A stretch of 29,487 bases of DNA. It comes from CAYLHS01 sp964383535 (lineage in GTDB: Bacteria; Actinomycetota; Acidimicrobiia; Spongiisociales; UBA4744). A program made the translations under genes and the position numbers. Positions 15,314 to 22,509 of this stretch are shown here, piece by piece (the first letter of the stretch is position 1; each line of letters opens with the position of its first letter). A model generated the notes under the pieces. It worked only from the letters and a program-made list of their open reading frames with translations, ran no database searches and was not told the DNA's origin. The stretch is taken from contig CAYLHS010000022.1 in the NCBI GenBank assembly GCA_964383535.1, positions 1-29,487 of the forward strand. Reading direction: 5' to 3'.

Positions 15314-15700
15314 ATGACTTTACCCCGCAACGAGACGCGGACCCTGATCGAGGGTCTGGTTGAGGCGTACAACGCCAGGAACGTCGACCAACTGGGCGAC
15401 CTCTACCACTCCGACGCTCGATACTGGTCGGCCCTCGAAGGCTGGATCGACGGGCTGCCGGCCATTAAGGCGCACATCGAACACCTGCATGACGTGCTGC
15501 CCGATGAGCAGATGGCTATGGGAGCGATTGTGACCGATGGAGACGTCGCCGTTGTGGAGTTCACCAGCAGCGGCAGCTCCCGTCCCTCGAGCGAGCCATA
15601 CTCGATCTCGTTCACCGAGGTGTTCGAGTTGCATGACGGCAAGATCTCGTCCGTCAAGGTGTACCTGGATCCTGACGACGTCGTGGACGTCACCGCCTGA
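15314..15700 (+). CDS. NTF2-like / SnoaL-like protein
   Basis: A 128-residue protein of the NTF2-like superfamily. ETRTLIEGLVEAYNARNVDQ forms the first helix, then DLYHSDARYWSALEGWIDGLP and a helix IKAHIEHLHDVLPDEQ. The strands VAVVEFTSSG and FTEVFELHDGKISSVKVYLD close the cone, a classic SnoaL-type ending. GGAG stands seven bases before the ATG at 15314. The gene is divergent from the LLM oxidoreductase over 49 bp and converges with the ABC ATPase gene at 15706, only 5 bp away. It is the third NTF2-like gene in 16 kb, and all three differ in sequence. No catalytic residue could be assigned. Confidence 0.78.
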   Translation: MTLPRNETRTLIEGLVEAYNARNVDQLGDLYHSDARYWSALEGWIDGLPAIKAHIEHLHDVLPDEQMAMGAIVTDGDVAVVEFTSSGSSRPSSEPYSISFTEVFELHDGKISSVKVYLDPDDVVDVTA

Positions 15701-15705
15701 GGGCG

Positions 15706-16656
15706 TCAGCTCGGGGTTCCGTCCGTCACAGCGAAACACTCGACGCTGTGAGTATCGCCGATAGCGGCCAGCAAGGGCTGCTCTCGTCGGCAGCGATCGT
15801 GAACGAGTGGACAGCGGTTCTGGAAGGAACACCCTACGGGAAGCGTGGCGGGGCTCGGTGTTTCCCCTTCGAGGATGATGCGCTCTCTGCGATTGTCCAG
15901 ATCGAGAGAAGGAACCGCTGACAGAAGTGCCTGGGTGTACGGGTGCTGTGGATTCTCGAAGATCTCCTGACAGGTCGCTGTCTCCACGACGCGACCCAGA
16001 TACATCACCGCCACGCGATCGGCGATGCGACGCACGGTGGAGAGATCGTGGCTGATGAAGAGATATGCGACGTTTCGGTCGCGCTGGATTGAACGGAGAA
16101 GCGCGATGATTCGGCCCCGCACGGATTGATCCAGACTGGACGTGGGCTCGTCGAGGACCACCAGCTCGGGGTTGGGCATGAGCGCGCGGGCGATTGCGAC
16201 TCGCTGCTGCTGACCACCCGAGAGCTGTCTGGGTTTGCGACCCAGGTAGTCGGGTCCCAGACCGACCAAGCGGAGGGCTTCATCCACCTTCGCTGCAACC
16301 TCACTGGACGTTGCCGTCGGCAGGAGCCGAAGGGGCTCGGCCAGGGTGGCGGCAATCCGCATGCGCCGATTGAGGGACTGCGCCGGGTGCTGGAACACCA
16401 TCTGTACCAGGCGCCGGTACTCAGGACGCGACAGCTTGCCGTCGAGCACTTCACCGTCGAAGGCGATCTCCCCGGCGGTTGCCTCTTCGAGACCGACGAT
16501 CACTCGACCAAGCGTTGTCTTCCCGCAGCCGGATTCACCGACGAGGCCAAGCGTTTCGCCATGGTCGATCTCCAAGTTGACGCCGCGCACCGCGGGGACC
16601 TCGGCGCCGCCGTGGCCAAACGTCTTGCGAACCTCGCGTACCTCAAGCAGAGCCAA
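15706..16656 (-). CDS. Dipeptide/oligopeptide-type ABC importer, second ATP-binding subunit (DppF/OppF-like)
   Basis: A 316-residue ATPase with Walker A GESGCGKT (40-47), signature LSGGQQQR, Walker B LVVLDEPTS and the H-loop ISHDL. The C-terminal oligopeptide-transport domain carries the Cys motif CSFQNRCPLVHDRC. It pairs with the ATPase encoded just upstream to power import through the DppBC-like permeases. The start is a TTG at 16654-16656 with GGAGG six bases upstream; the gene overlaps the preceding ATPase gene by 14 nt. This is the last gene of the five-gene importer operon. Peptides are the usual substrates, but this family also imports opines, glutathione and sugars, so the cargo is open. 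Confidence 0.93.
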   Translation of the reverse strand: MALLEVREVRKTFGHGGAEVPAVRGVNLEIDHGETLGLVGESGCGKTTLGRVIVGLEEATAGEIAFDGEVLDGKLSRPEYRRLVQMVFQHPAQSLNRRMRIAATLAEPLRLLPTATSSEVAAKVDEALRLVGLGPDYLGRKPRQLSGGQQQRVAIARALMPNPELVVLDEPTSSLDQSVRGRIIALLRSIQRDRNVAYLFISHDLSTVRRIADRVAVMYLGRVVETATCQEIFENPQHPYTQALLSAVPSLDLDNRRERIILEGETPSPATLPVGCSFQNRCPLVHDRCRREQPLLAAIGDTHSVECFAVTDGTPS

Positions 16657-17593
16657 CGCGAGCCTCCATCTCGTGAAGGAAACAGGCAGAGAAGTGCCCC
16701 GGTTCCACCTCGGTGAGTGGGGGAATCTCGGAACACGCCGCGAACGCCTGGGGACAACGATGCCCGAATCGGCACCCTTTGAGCGCGAAGTCTGCGTCCT
16801 TCTCGCTCACGTTGGGGTCGACCTCGCGATCCACGGCGTCGAACAGGAATCGTGTGTACGGGTGCCTCGGGCGTGTGAAGATATCGCGGAGACCACCGGC
16901 CTCCATCACCTGCCCACCGTAGAGCACGGTCACACGATCGCACATCTCGGCGACGGCTCCGAGATCGTGGGTGATGAAGAGCACGCCGCACCCGGTCTCG
17001 TCGACGAGATCGTTGATCAGGTCGAAGATCTGAGCCTGAATAGTGACGTCGAGCGCGGTCGTTGGTTCATCGGCGATCAGGATCTGCGGTTTGCAGGCCA
17101 GCGCCATGCCGATCATCACGCGCTGGCACATCCCCCCAGACAGTTGATGTGGATACGCGCGTGCAACTTGGGCAGCGCCGGCAATGCCGACGCGGGACAG
17201 CATCTCCACTGCCAGGGTGCGGGCTTCGCCTCGCTTCATCTTTCGATTGATCTGTAGGACCCGACCGATCTGGTGACCTACTCGCATGGTCGGGTTGAGG
17301 GCGCTGCGAGGATTTTGAAAGATCATCGTCATCTCGCTGGCCGTGCGCTTTACGGTGCCTGTGCTGACATCGACGAGGTTCCGGCCTCCCAGACGTATGG
17401 TCCCCTCGCGTTGCTCGATCCCTACCGGGAGCAGGCCCATGATCGCCAAGGATGCCATTGTCTTGCCCGAGCCGGATTCGCCGACCAAACCCATGACTTC
17501 ACCGGCTTCGACGGTGAAGTCCACGTCGCGGAGAAGAGCTTCCGGGCTCCTCTCGATACCAACGGTGAGTCCACTGACCTCGAGAAGGCTCAT
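16643..17593 (-). CDS. Dipeptide/oligopeptide-type ABC importer, first ATP-binding subunit (DppD/OppD-like)
   Basis: A 316-residue ATPase. Walker A is GESGSGKT (38-45), the signature LSGGMCQR has Cys where Arg is common, Walker B is ILIADEPTT and the H-loop ITHDL. The C-terminal segment GCRFGHRCPQAFAAC is the Cys-rich oligopeptide-transport domain. The ATG at 17593 overlaps the DppC-like stop (ATGA, 17590-17593). The frame is open to 17872, but that upstream part is antisense to the permease gene. It forms a heterodimer with the ATPase at 15706, a normal arrangement in this importer class. Confidence 0.93.
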   Translation of the reverse strand: MSLLEVSGLTVGIERSPEALLRDVDFTVEAGEVMGLVGESGSGKTMASLAIMGLLPVGIEQREGTIRLGGRNLVDVSTGTVKRTASEMTMIFQNPRSALNPTMRVGHQIGRVLQINRKMKRGEARTLAVEMLSRVGIAGAAQVARAYPHQLSGGMCQRVMIGMALACKPQILIADEPTTALDVTIQAQIFDLINDLVDETGCGVLFITHDLGAVAEMCDRVTVLYGGQVMEAGGLRDIFTRPRHPYTRFLFDAVDREVDPNVSEKDADFALKGCRFGHRCPQAFAACSEIPPLTEVEPGHFSACFLHEMEARVGSA

Positions 17594-18486
17594 GGCGAAT
17601 CCATCCCCAAGTCGTCGCCGATGAACTGGAATGCCATGGCTGCGGCCACGATCATTCCTCCCGGGAACAGGGCCGTCCACCACTGGCCCGTCACGATGTC
17701 GGGCGCGCCTTCTGCCACCATCACGCCCCACTCGGCCGTAGGCGGCCGGATGCCCACGCCGAGGAAGGCGAGGCTCGCCACAGTCAGAATCGCCCATCCG
17801 GCGACGAGAGCCGCCTGAACCAGTGACGGCCCCATCGAGTTGGGCAGCACGTGACGAAAGGCGATCCGCCACGGCCGATTGCCGGCTAAGCGGGCTCCGT
17901 CGACATATTCCGATTCACGCTCAAAGAGCACTTGGGCGCGCGTGAGTCGAATGAAATAGGGGATGTAGGCGACGGCGACCGCTATCACCACGTGCGGGAT
18001 GCTGTTTCCGATGGCTGCCACCAGTACGAGAGCCAGCACGAACCCCGGAAAGGCGAGAATCACATCGGTGATTCGCATCACCACTTCATCGACCCAGCCA
18101 CCGAAGTAACCCGACACCACACCGATTGCCGATCCGATCGTCATGGCCGACAGAGCAATGACGATACCGATGGTCAGGTCCAGTCGCGTGGCGTACACGG
18201 CGCGAGCAAACACGTCGCGTCCGAACTTGTCGGTTCCGAACAAATGAGCGAGCGATGGCGCTTGATAGAAGTTGGATGGGTCGGTGACTCGAGGATCTCC
18301 GACAAAGAAGGGACCAATGAGGGCGACCAGCACGTAGACCACCAGAATCGCGAATCCAGCAACGAGGAGTGGCTTGCGGCGCCACAACGGGGGTCGCCAC
18401 GCCTTTCCCTCGATCGTGGGCGCAACGAACTCCTCTGCGGGTTCACCGTGCCCATCACCGGGGAGAATCGGTTGCAAGGGGTTCAT
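17590..18486 (-). CDS. Dipeptide/oligopeptide-type ABC importer permease (DppC/OppC-like)
   Basis: A 298-residue membrane protein. A cytoplasmic N-terminus of about 40 residues is followed by the first helix (LLVAGFAILVVYVLVALIG), then the periplasmic-side segment HLFGTDKFGRDVFAR that is diagnostic for DppC-type permeases. Five further helices follow, and the coupling loop is EYVDGARLAGNRPWRIAFRH. The ATG at 18486 overlaps the stop of the partner permease gene (ATGA, 18483-18486), and its own stop overlaps the ATPase start in the same way. It forms the membrane channel with the product of 18483-19508. Confidence 0.94.
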   Translation of the reverse strand: MNPLQPILPGDGHGEPAEEFVAPTIEGKAWRPPLWRRKPLLVAGFAILVVYVLVALIGPFFVGDPRVTDPSNFYQAPSLAHLFGTDKFGRDVFARAVYATRLDLTIGIVIALSAMTIGSAIGVVSGYFGGWVDEVVMRITDVILAFPGFVLALVLVAAIGNSIPHVVIAVAVAYIPYFIRLTRAQVLFERESEYVDGARLAGNRPWRIAFRHVLPNSMGPSLVQAALVAGWAILTVASLAFLGVGIRPPTAEWGVMVAEGAPDIVTGQWWTALFPGGMIVAAAMAFQFIGDDLGMDSP

Positions 18487-19508
18487 GCTGCTGCCTTCCG
18501 TCCGAGCCGGATGCGCGGATCGACCCACACGTAGATCAGATCGATGATCACGTTCAGGGCGACGTAGAGAATACCCACCATGATGACGAATCCCTGGAGG
18601 GCCTCGAGATCGTTCACCTGAAGGGCGGTATAGGCATACCTTCCAACACCCGGCCAGGCAAAGAGAAACTCGACGATGATGTTCCCGCCGAGCATGTACC
18701 CGAACACGATACCGATAGCGGTGGTGACCGGAATCAGTGCATTTCGGAATCCGTCCTGGAAGAGGATCCTCCAAGCGGGTATCCCCACAGCTTTGGCCGT
18801 GCGCACGTGCTCAGATCCCAGAGCTTCGATCATGGCTGCCCTGACCATCTTGAGAATGGGAGCGGCCAATACCAGTCCGAGGGTGAGAACGGGCAGCGCG
18901 AGGTACCTGAATGCCTGCCACATGAGTCCGATCTGGCCGCTCAACAGAGCGTCGATCGTGTAGAAACCTGTGATCGTCTTCGGTGGGACCGTGCCAACGG
19001 CGAGGCGGTCGATTGGTCCTGGAAACCACCTGAGTCGGAAGAAGAGAAGGTAGATCAGGAGCAGGCCCAGCCAGAAGAGAGCCATGGATGAGCCCACGAC
19101 GGCGAACACACGCGCCAGTGAGTCGACCCACGTCTGCTTGCGCGCCGCAGCCACAATCCCGACCGGTATTCCGATCAGTGCCGCAAGGAGTACCGAGTAG
19201 AACGCGAGCTCGAGAGAAGCGGGCAAGCGCTTCAGCAACTCGTCGAGCACATTCCCGTTCGTTCGAATCGAGATGCCGAGATCCCCGGTGAACACTCCAG
19301 ACATGTAGTCCCGGAACTGCACCAAGATCGGATCGTCGAGGCCGTATTGCGCTCGAATCTCGGCGACCTTCTCATTGCTCGCATAGGGGCCCGCCCGGAC
19401 AACTGCGGCATCGCCCGGCAGCACACGGACGATGACGAACACGATGATCACGATACCGATCACCGTGGCCACTGATATCAGCAGCCGTCGAGTCAGGTAG
19501 CGCCACAC
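18483..19508 (-). CDS. Dipeptide/oligopeptide-type ABC importer permease (DppB/OppB-like)
   Basis: A 341-residue membrane protein with the canonical DppB start RRLLISVATVIGIVIIVFVI and the conserved segment YGLDDPILVQFRDYMSGVFT followed by GDLGIS. The coupling loop is EALGSEHVRTAKAVGIPAW and the last helices end at DPRIRLG. About six transmembrane helices are visible. It starts at a GTG (19506-19508) preceded by GAGGAA. It follows the binding-protein gene by 70 nt, a spacer almost filled by a strong hairpin at 19528-19560, which suggests lower expression than the binding protein. Confidence 0.94.
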   Translation of the reverse strand: MWRYLTRRLLISVATVIGIVIIVFVIVRVLPGDAAVVRAGPYASNEKVAEIRAQYGLDDPILVQFRDYMSGVFTGDLGISIRTNGNVLDELLKRLPASLELAFYSVLLAALIGIPVGIVAAARKQTWVDSLARVFAVVGSSMALFWLGLLLIYLLFFRLRWFPGPIDRLAVGTVPPKTITGFYTIDALLSGQIGLMWQAFRYLALPVLTLGLVLAAPILKMVRAAMIEALGSEHVRTAKAVGIPAWRILFQDGFRNALIPVTTAIGIVFGYMLGGNIIVEFLFAWPGVGRYAYTALQVNDLEALQGFVIMVGILYVALNVIIDLIYVWVDPRIRLGRKAAA

Positions 19509-19527
19509 AATTCCTCGCCCTCATTGT

Positions 19528-19560
19528 TGATGGTCGGGCCTCATCGAGGCCCGACCATCA
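19528..19560 (-). terminator. 15-bp perfect hairpin between binding-protein and permease genes
   Basis: The arms TGATGGTCGGGCCTC (19528-19542) and GAGGCCCGACCATCA (19546-19560) pair perfectly around a 3-nt loop. It lies 18 nt after the stop of the solute-binding protein and ends 19 nt before the DppB-like start. No T tract follows in the direction of transcription. Such intercistronic hairpins commonly act as partial terminators or as 3' stabilisers that leave the binding protein in excess over the permeases. The pairing is visible directly; the function is inferred. Confidence 0.8.
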
Positions 19561-19578
19561 TGCCTGCAGATTGGCAAG

Positions 19579-21297
19579 CTAGCAACCGTCGGTCTTCGTC
19601 ATGAACTGGAACGATGGGATCTTCGAATAGCCTCCCACTGCCAGCCCCGTCACGCACTTGCCGGTGACAACCGTCCTGTCTGCGGACCACAGAGGAGCCC
19701 ACACGGCATTGTCGAAGAAGATCTGCTGTGCTTGCGACGAGACGTCTTGTCTCACGGCCGGATCGACCGAGAACTCGCCCTGTGTCACCAGATCGTCGTA
19801 TGTGGTGTCGCAGAACTGGGAGTAGTTCACGAACGACCCGCAGGTGGTGAGGAACTTCATCTGATAGAAGGGATCCTCGCCCCATGAGAACCAGTCGTGG
19901 ATCAGCAGGGGCAGCTCTCCTGCCGAGGCTTTCGTTGCCCAGTCTGCATCAGGGAGAACCTGGATCTCAACATTGATCCCGATCTGACGCAGGTTCTCCT
20001 GAATCAGGACGGCCGCATCCTGGTCGGTCTGGCGGGATTCCCGCACTCCGAGCACCAGGTTGACATCCGATTCACCGGAATCTGCCAGAGATTGGGCGGC
20101 AGCTGCCAGGTCGGTCTTGTACCCGCTCCCGACTGCTGGATCGAACGTCTCCATTTGCGACGTCACTACTCCTTCAGCCGGAGCCGCGTAGCCGTACATC
20201 ACCTGGTCGATCAGGGCCTGGTATGGCACCGCCTCGAGAATCGCCTTCCGAACATCGATGTTCGGGATCAGGTTGACGTTCATCGCCAGATAGTTGACCC
20301 CCGTTGTCGGAACCTGGTAGATCTTCACGTTCGGATCGGAAGCCAGGTCGGGGAGGAGCCGCTCCGGAATGCCGGTAGCGAGATCGATCTCGCCGCTGCG
20401 AACAAGCTGGGCTCTCTGGGTGGCATCGGGAACGGTACGAACGACCACTCCCGAGTTCGCCACATTGTCAGCATCCCAGTAGTACGGGTTCGGGCTGAGG
20501 ACGACTTGCGTGTCCGGGGAGAAGTCAGAGATGTAGTACGGGCCGGAGCCTGCACTCTTGTCGTTCAGGTACGCGAACGCCCACGGGTCGTCGGGCGTGG
20601 CATTCTCGTCCAGCAGTGCCTTGTTGAGCGCACCGAAGACCTGGAAGGTCAGGAAACGCTGAAACAGGGGACTCTGGACATCGGCCTTGATCTGGAGCGT
20701 GTAGTCGTCGACGACGGTCACCTGATCGGCCGACGAGACTCCGATGAACGGCAACAACACACCGATGTAGCCGGGCCCCTCGATCGAGCGCTGGAAGACA
20801 TACTTGTAGTCTTCCGCCGTCACGGGCGTGCCATCATCGAACTTGGCATCCTTGCGTAGATTGAACGTAGCCAGCATCCCGCCGTCGTCCGTCAACTCGA
20901 TCGTGTAGCTCTCCGCTCCCGCACCGACGTGGTCGGTTCGGCTGTACTCGAGCGAACCATCCGGCTGCTTCGATACCGCCTGCGTGATGAGCGGCTCGTA
21001 CACAGCGCCCGTCACCGCGTAGGCCGACGTCGATCGGAACGTGTGGGGCTCGACCAGATTGACGGTATCGCTGAGAGCAACCACGATGAGGGGCTTCTCA
21101 GCCGGTCCCGCAGCGGTCGTGGTCGCACCTCCTCCAGCTGTCGTGGTCGCGCCCTCTCCAGCTGTCGTGGTTGTACCTTCTCCAGCTGTCGTCGTCGTAC
21201 CCGCTCCACCGCCGCAGGCTGCCGCTACGAGCAACAGGGCTATCAACAGGATCAGGAGACGACCCAATCCTGCTTCGGATGTTCTCCACCTCTTCAT
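19579..21297 (-). CDS. Family 5 solute-binding lipoprotein of the ABC importer (DppA/OppA-like)
   Basis: A 572-residue extracellular lipoprotein. Its N-terminus has Arg and Lys residues, a hydrophobic stretch (LLILLIALLLVAA) and the lipobox AAAC with Cys at 28. A Thr-rich linker of four octapeptide repeats follows (33-64), then the family 5 binding fold with FNLRKDAKFDDGTPVTAEDYKYVF and the later AGSGPYYISDFSPD. It captures the substrate and delivers it to the two permeases encoded downstream. The ATG at 21297 is preceded by GGAGGGAGCGGAAG; the frame extends upstream through the N gap only because N runs read as open. Length is typical (about 550-600). Substrate type is not predictable from sequence alone. 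Confidence 0.94.
   Translation of the reverse strand: MKRWRTSEAGLGRLLILLIALLLVAAACGGGAGTTTTAGEGTTTTAGEGATTTAGGGATTTAAGPAEKPLIVVALSDTVNLVEPHTFRSTSAYAVTGAVYEPLITQAVSKQPDGSLEYSRTDHVGAGAESYTIELTDDGGMLATFNLRKDAKFDDGTPVTAEDYKYVFQRSIEGPGYIGVLLPFIGVSSADQVTVVDDYTLQIKADVQSPLFQRFLTFQVFGALNKALLDENATPDDPWAFAYLNDKSAGSGPYYISDFSPDTQVVLSPNPYYWDADNVANSGVVVRTVPDATQRAQLVRSGEIDLATGIPERLLPDLASDPNVKIYQVPTTGVNYLAMNVNLIPNIDVRKAILEAVPYQALIDQVMYGYAAPAEGVVTSQMETFDPAVGSGYKTDLAAAAQSLADSGESDVNLVLGVRESRQTDQDAAVLIQENLRQIGINVEIQVLPDADWATKASAGELPLLIHDWFSWGEDPFYQMKFLTTCGSFVNYSQFCDTTYDDLVTQGEFSVDPAVRQDVSSQAQQIFFDNAVWAPLWSADRTVVTGKCVTGLAVGGYSKIPSFQFMTKTDGC
21106..21201 (-). repeat. Four tandem 24-bp repeats encoding a Thr-rich linker
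   Basis: Residues 33-64 of the binding protein are four octapeptides of the pattern G(T/A)TTTA(G/A)x: GTTTTAGE twice, then GATTTAGG and GATTTAAG. At DNA level the units share the core AGCTGTCGTGGT, seen on the plus strand, with drift between copies. The linker tethers the binding domain to the lipid anchor and may be O-glycosylated. Copy number could vary between strains. Confidence 0.85.
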
Positions 21298-21415
21298 CTT
21301 CCGCTCCCTCCGTTGTCCTCCCGCCCAAAGGACGGCATACCGAGAAATATACATTCCGGAAACGCTGGATGCCGAACCGGGCGGGTTGAAGTTGCGTCGA
21401 ACGGTCATGTGGTAC
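21298..21415 (-). promoter_or_regulatory. Upstream region of the binding-protein gene, up to the first gap
   Basis: The stretch between the two divergent genes (21298-21609) exceeds 300 bases, including 100 N. On this side of the gap I see no gene. TATATT on the minus strand at about 21345-21350 in an AT-rich patch is a reasonable -10 box for the importer operon, about 50 nt before the ATG, and a TTCCGGAA palindrome (21354-21361) lies next to it. No -35 box was assigned. Confidence 0.35.
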
Positions 21416-21515
21416 NNNNNNNNNNNNNNNNNNNNNNNNNNNNNNNNNNNNNNNNNNNNNNNNNNNNNNNNNNNNNNNNNNNNNNNNNNNNNNNNNNNNN
21501 NNNNNNNNNNNNNNN
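21416..21515. other. Assembly gap (100 N)
   Basis: A run of exactly 100 N marks a scaffold join. It lies between the divergent importer and dehydrogenase genes. The flanks show no truncated gene, so it may hide only control sequence, but a complete small gene or a regulator could be lost here. Confidence 0.98.
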
Positions 21516-21596
21516 TGGCGGCCTGACTCCGAACGATCGCTCGCATCGTCCCCGCGATCCGGCATCTCCCATTGGCACCCCTTGGAGCACAGAGTC

Positions 21597-21610
21597 TGCT
21601 ACATGTAGCA
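21597..21610. promoter_or_regulatory. 14-bp perfect palindrome, candidate operator of the dehydrogenase/LarA operon
   Basis: TGCTACATGTAGCA reads the same on both strands and lies immediately upstream of the start codons of the dehydrogenase gene. AT-rich sequence (TTCTATAT) follows directly. This is a good position for a repressor site overlapping the promoter; the GntR-family proteins encoded at 23958 and 25330 are natural candidates, but this is inference. Confidence 0.5.
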
Positions 21611-21618
21611 TGTTCTAT

Positions 21619-22509
21619 ATGACCATGGGCAACGCGGTTGGGGTAGTCGGCACCGGAACCATGGGGTCGCGCATGGTAGAGCAACTCGTCGGGGCTGGTC
21701 TCTCGGTGCTCACATACGACATCGACGACGACGCCAACGAAGTCTCGGCCGGCATGGGTGCAACGATCGCCGAGTCGGCCACGGCTGTCGCGAACTCGAC
21801 CGAGGTCACGCTGATGTCCCTACCGATGCCTTCAGATGTCCGCATCGTCGTACAAGGAACAAGAGGCCTTCTCGCCGCCTCGTCCCCGCCGCGGGTTGTT
21901 GTGGATCTGAGCACGACGGATCCGGGGACCTCACGAAGCCTGGCTGCCGAATGTCGCAGGCGGGACATCGGGTATCTCGACACGCCGGTTCTTGGGCGTC
22001 CGCGCACCTGCGGCAGCTGGACGCTGGTGGTTGGTGGAGATCCGGCCGACATGGAGTTCGCCCGACCATTCCTGTCGCCTTTGGCGACCAACATCGTTCC
22101 TGTCGGCACGAGCGGAGCCGGACACGCCTTCAAGCTGCTCAACAATCTCATGTTTGGAGCCATCAACTCGTCGGTCGTGGAGGTGTTCTCGCTCGTCGGA
22201 CGCGTCGGGCTCGATCCGCAAATCTTCCTCCAGACCGTCACCGAATCCAATGCAGCATCCGTGTCCAACCTTCTTCTCGAGATTGGACCGAAGATCATCA
22301 ACCGTGACTGGGCTGTCGACTTCTCAGTCGATCTGCTGCGCAAGGACATCAAACTGGCGATCGCGATGGCAGATGAGACTGGGGTCGCGCTCCCCACCGC
22401 CCGGGCGGTCGATCTGCTCAACGAGTTGGGTCACGCTGCGGGCCTCGGTGGCCTGGATACGAGTGCGCTCATCCAGGTCCTCGAGGATCACACGCGGTCG
22501 AAACCGTGA
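21619..22509 (+). CDS. NAD-dependent 3-hydroxyisobutyrate dehydrogenase / tartronate semialdehyde reductase-like protein
   Basis: A 296-residue beta-hydroxyacid dehydrogenase. The Rossmann motif GVVGTGTMG lies at 8-16, YDID with Asp at about 34 favours NAD, DLSTTDPGTS (97-106) is the substrate loop, and the catalytic Lys is K172 in GAGHAFKLLNN. The segment after the substrate loop (LDTPVLGRPRTCG) departs from the usual DAPVSGG, so the substrate may differ from hydroxyisobutyrate. In-frame ATGs at 21610, 21619 and 21625 all lack a clear ribosome site, which may mean a leaderless message; I report 21619. It shares a GTGA overlap with the LarA-like gene, linking it to hydroxy-acid or sugar-acid metabolism. 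Confidence 0.88.
   Translation: MTMGNAVGVVGTGTMGSRMVEQLVGAGLSVLTYDIDDDANEVSAGMGATIAESATAVANSTEVTLMSLPMPSDVRIVVQGTRGLLAASSPPRVVVDLSTTDPGTSRSLAAECRRRDIGYLDTPVLGRPRTCGSWTLVVGGDPADMEFARPFLSPLATNIVPVGTSGAGHAFKLLNNLMFGAINSSVVEVFSLVGRVGLDPQIFLQTVTESNAASVSNLLLEIGPKIINRDWAVDFSVDLLRKDIKLAIAMADETGVALPTARAVDLLNELGHAAGLGGLDTSALIQVLEDHTRSKP

Noticed and set aside
21106..21201. Direct repeats considered as a CRISPR array.
   Set aside because: The units are contiguous, in frame and encode a Thr-rich linker. There are no unique spacers and no cas genes.
20929..22509. An open frame on the plus strand that runs from the lipoprotein gene through the first N gap into the dehydrogenase gene.
   Set aside because: The continuity is created by reading N as open. 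Only the part from about 21619 encodes a real protein; the rest is antisense to the lipoprotein gene.
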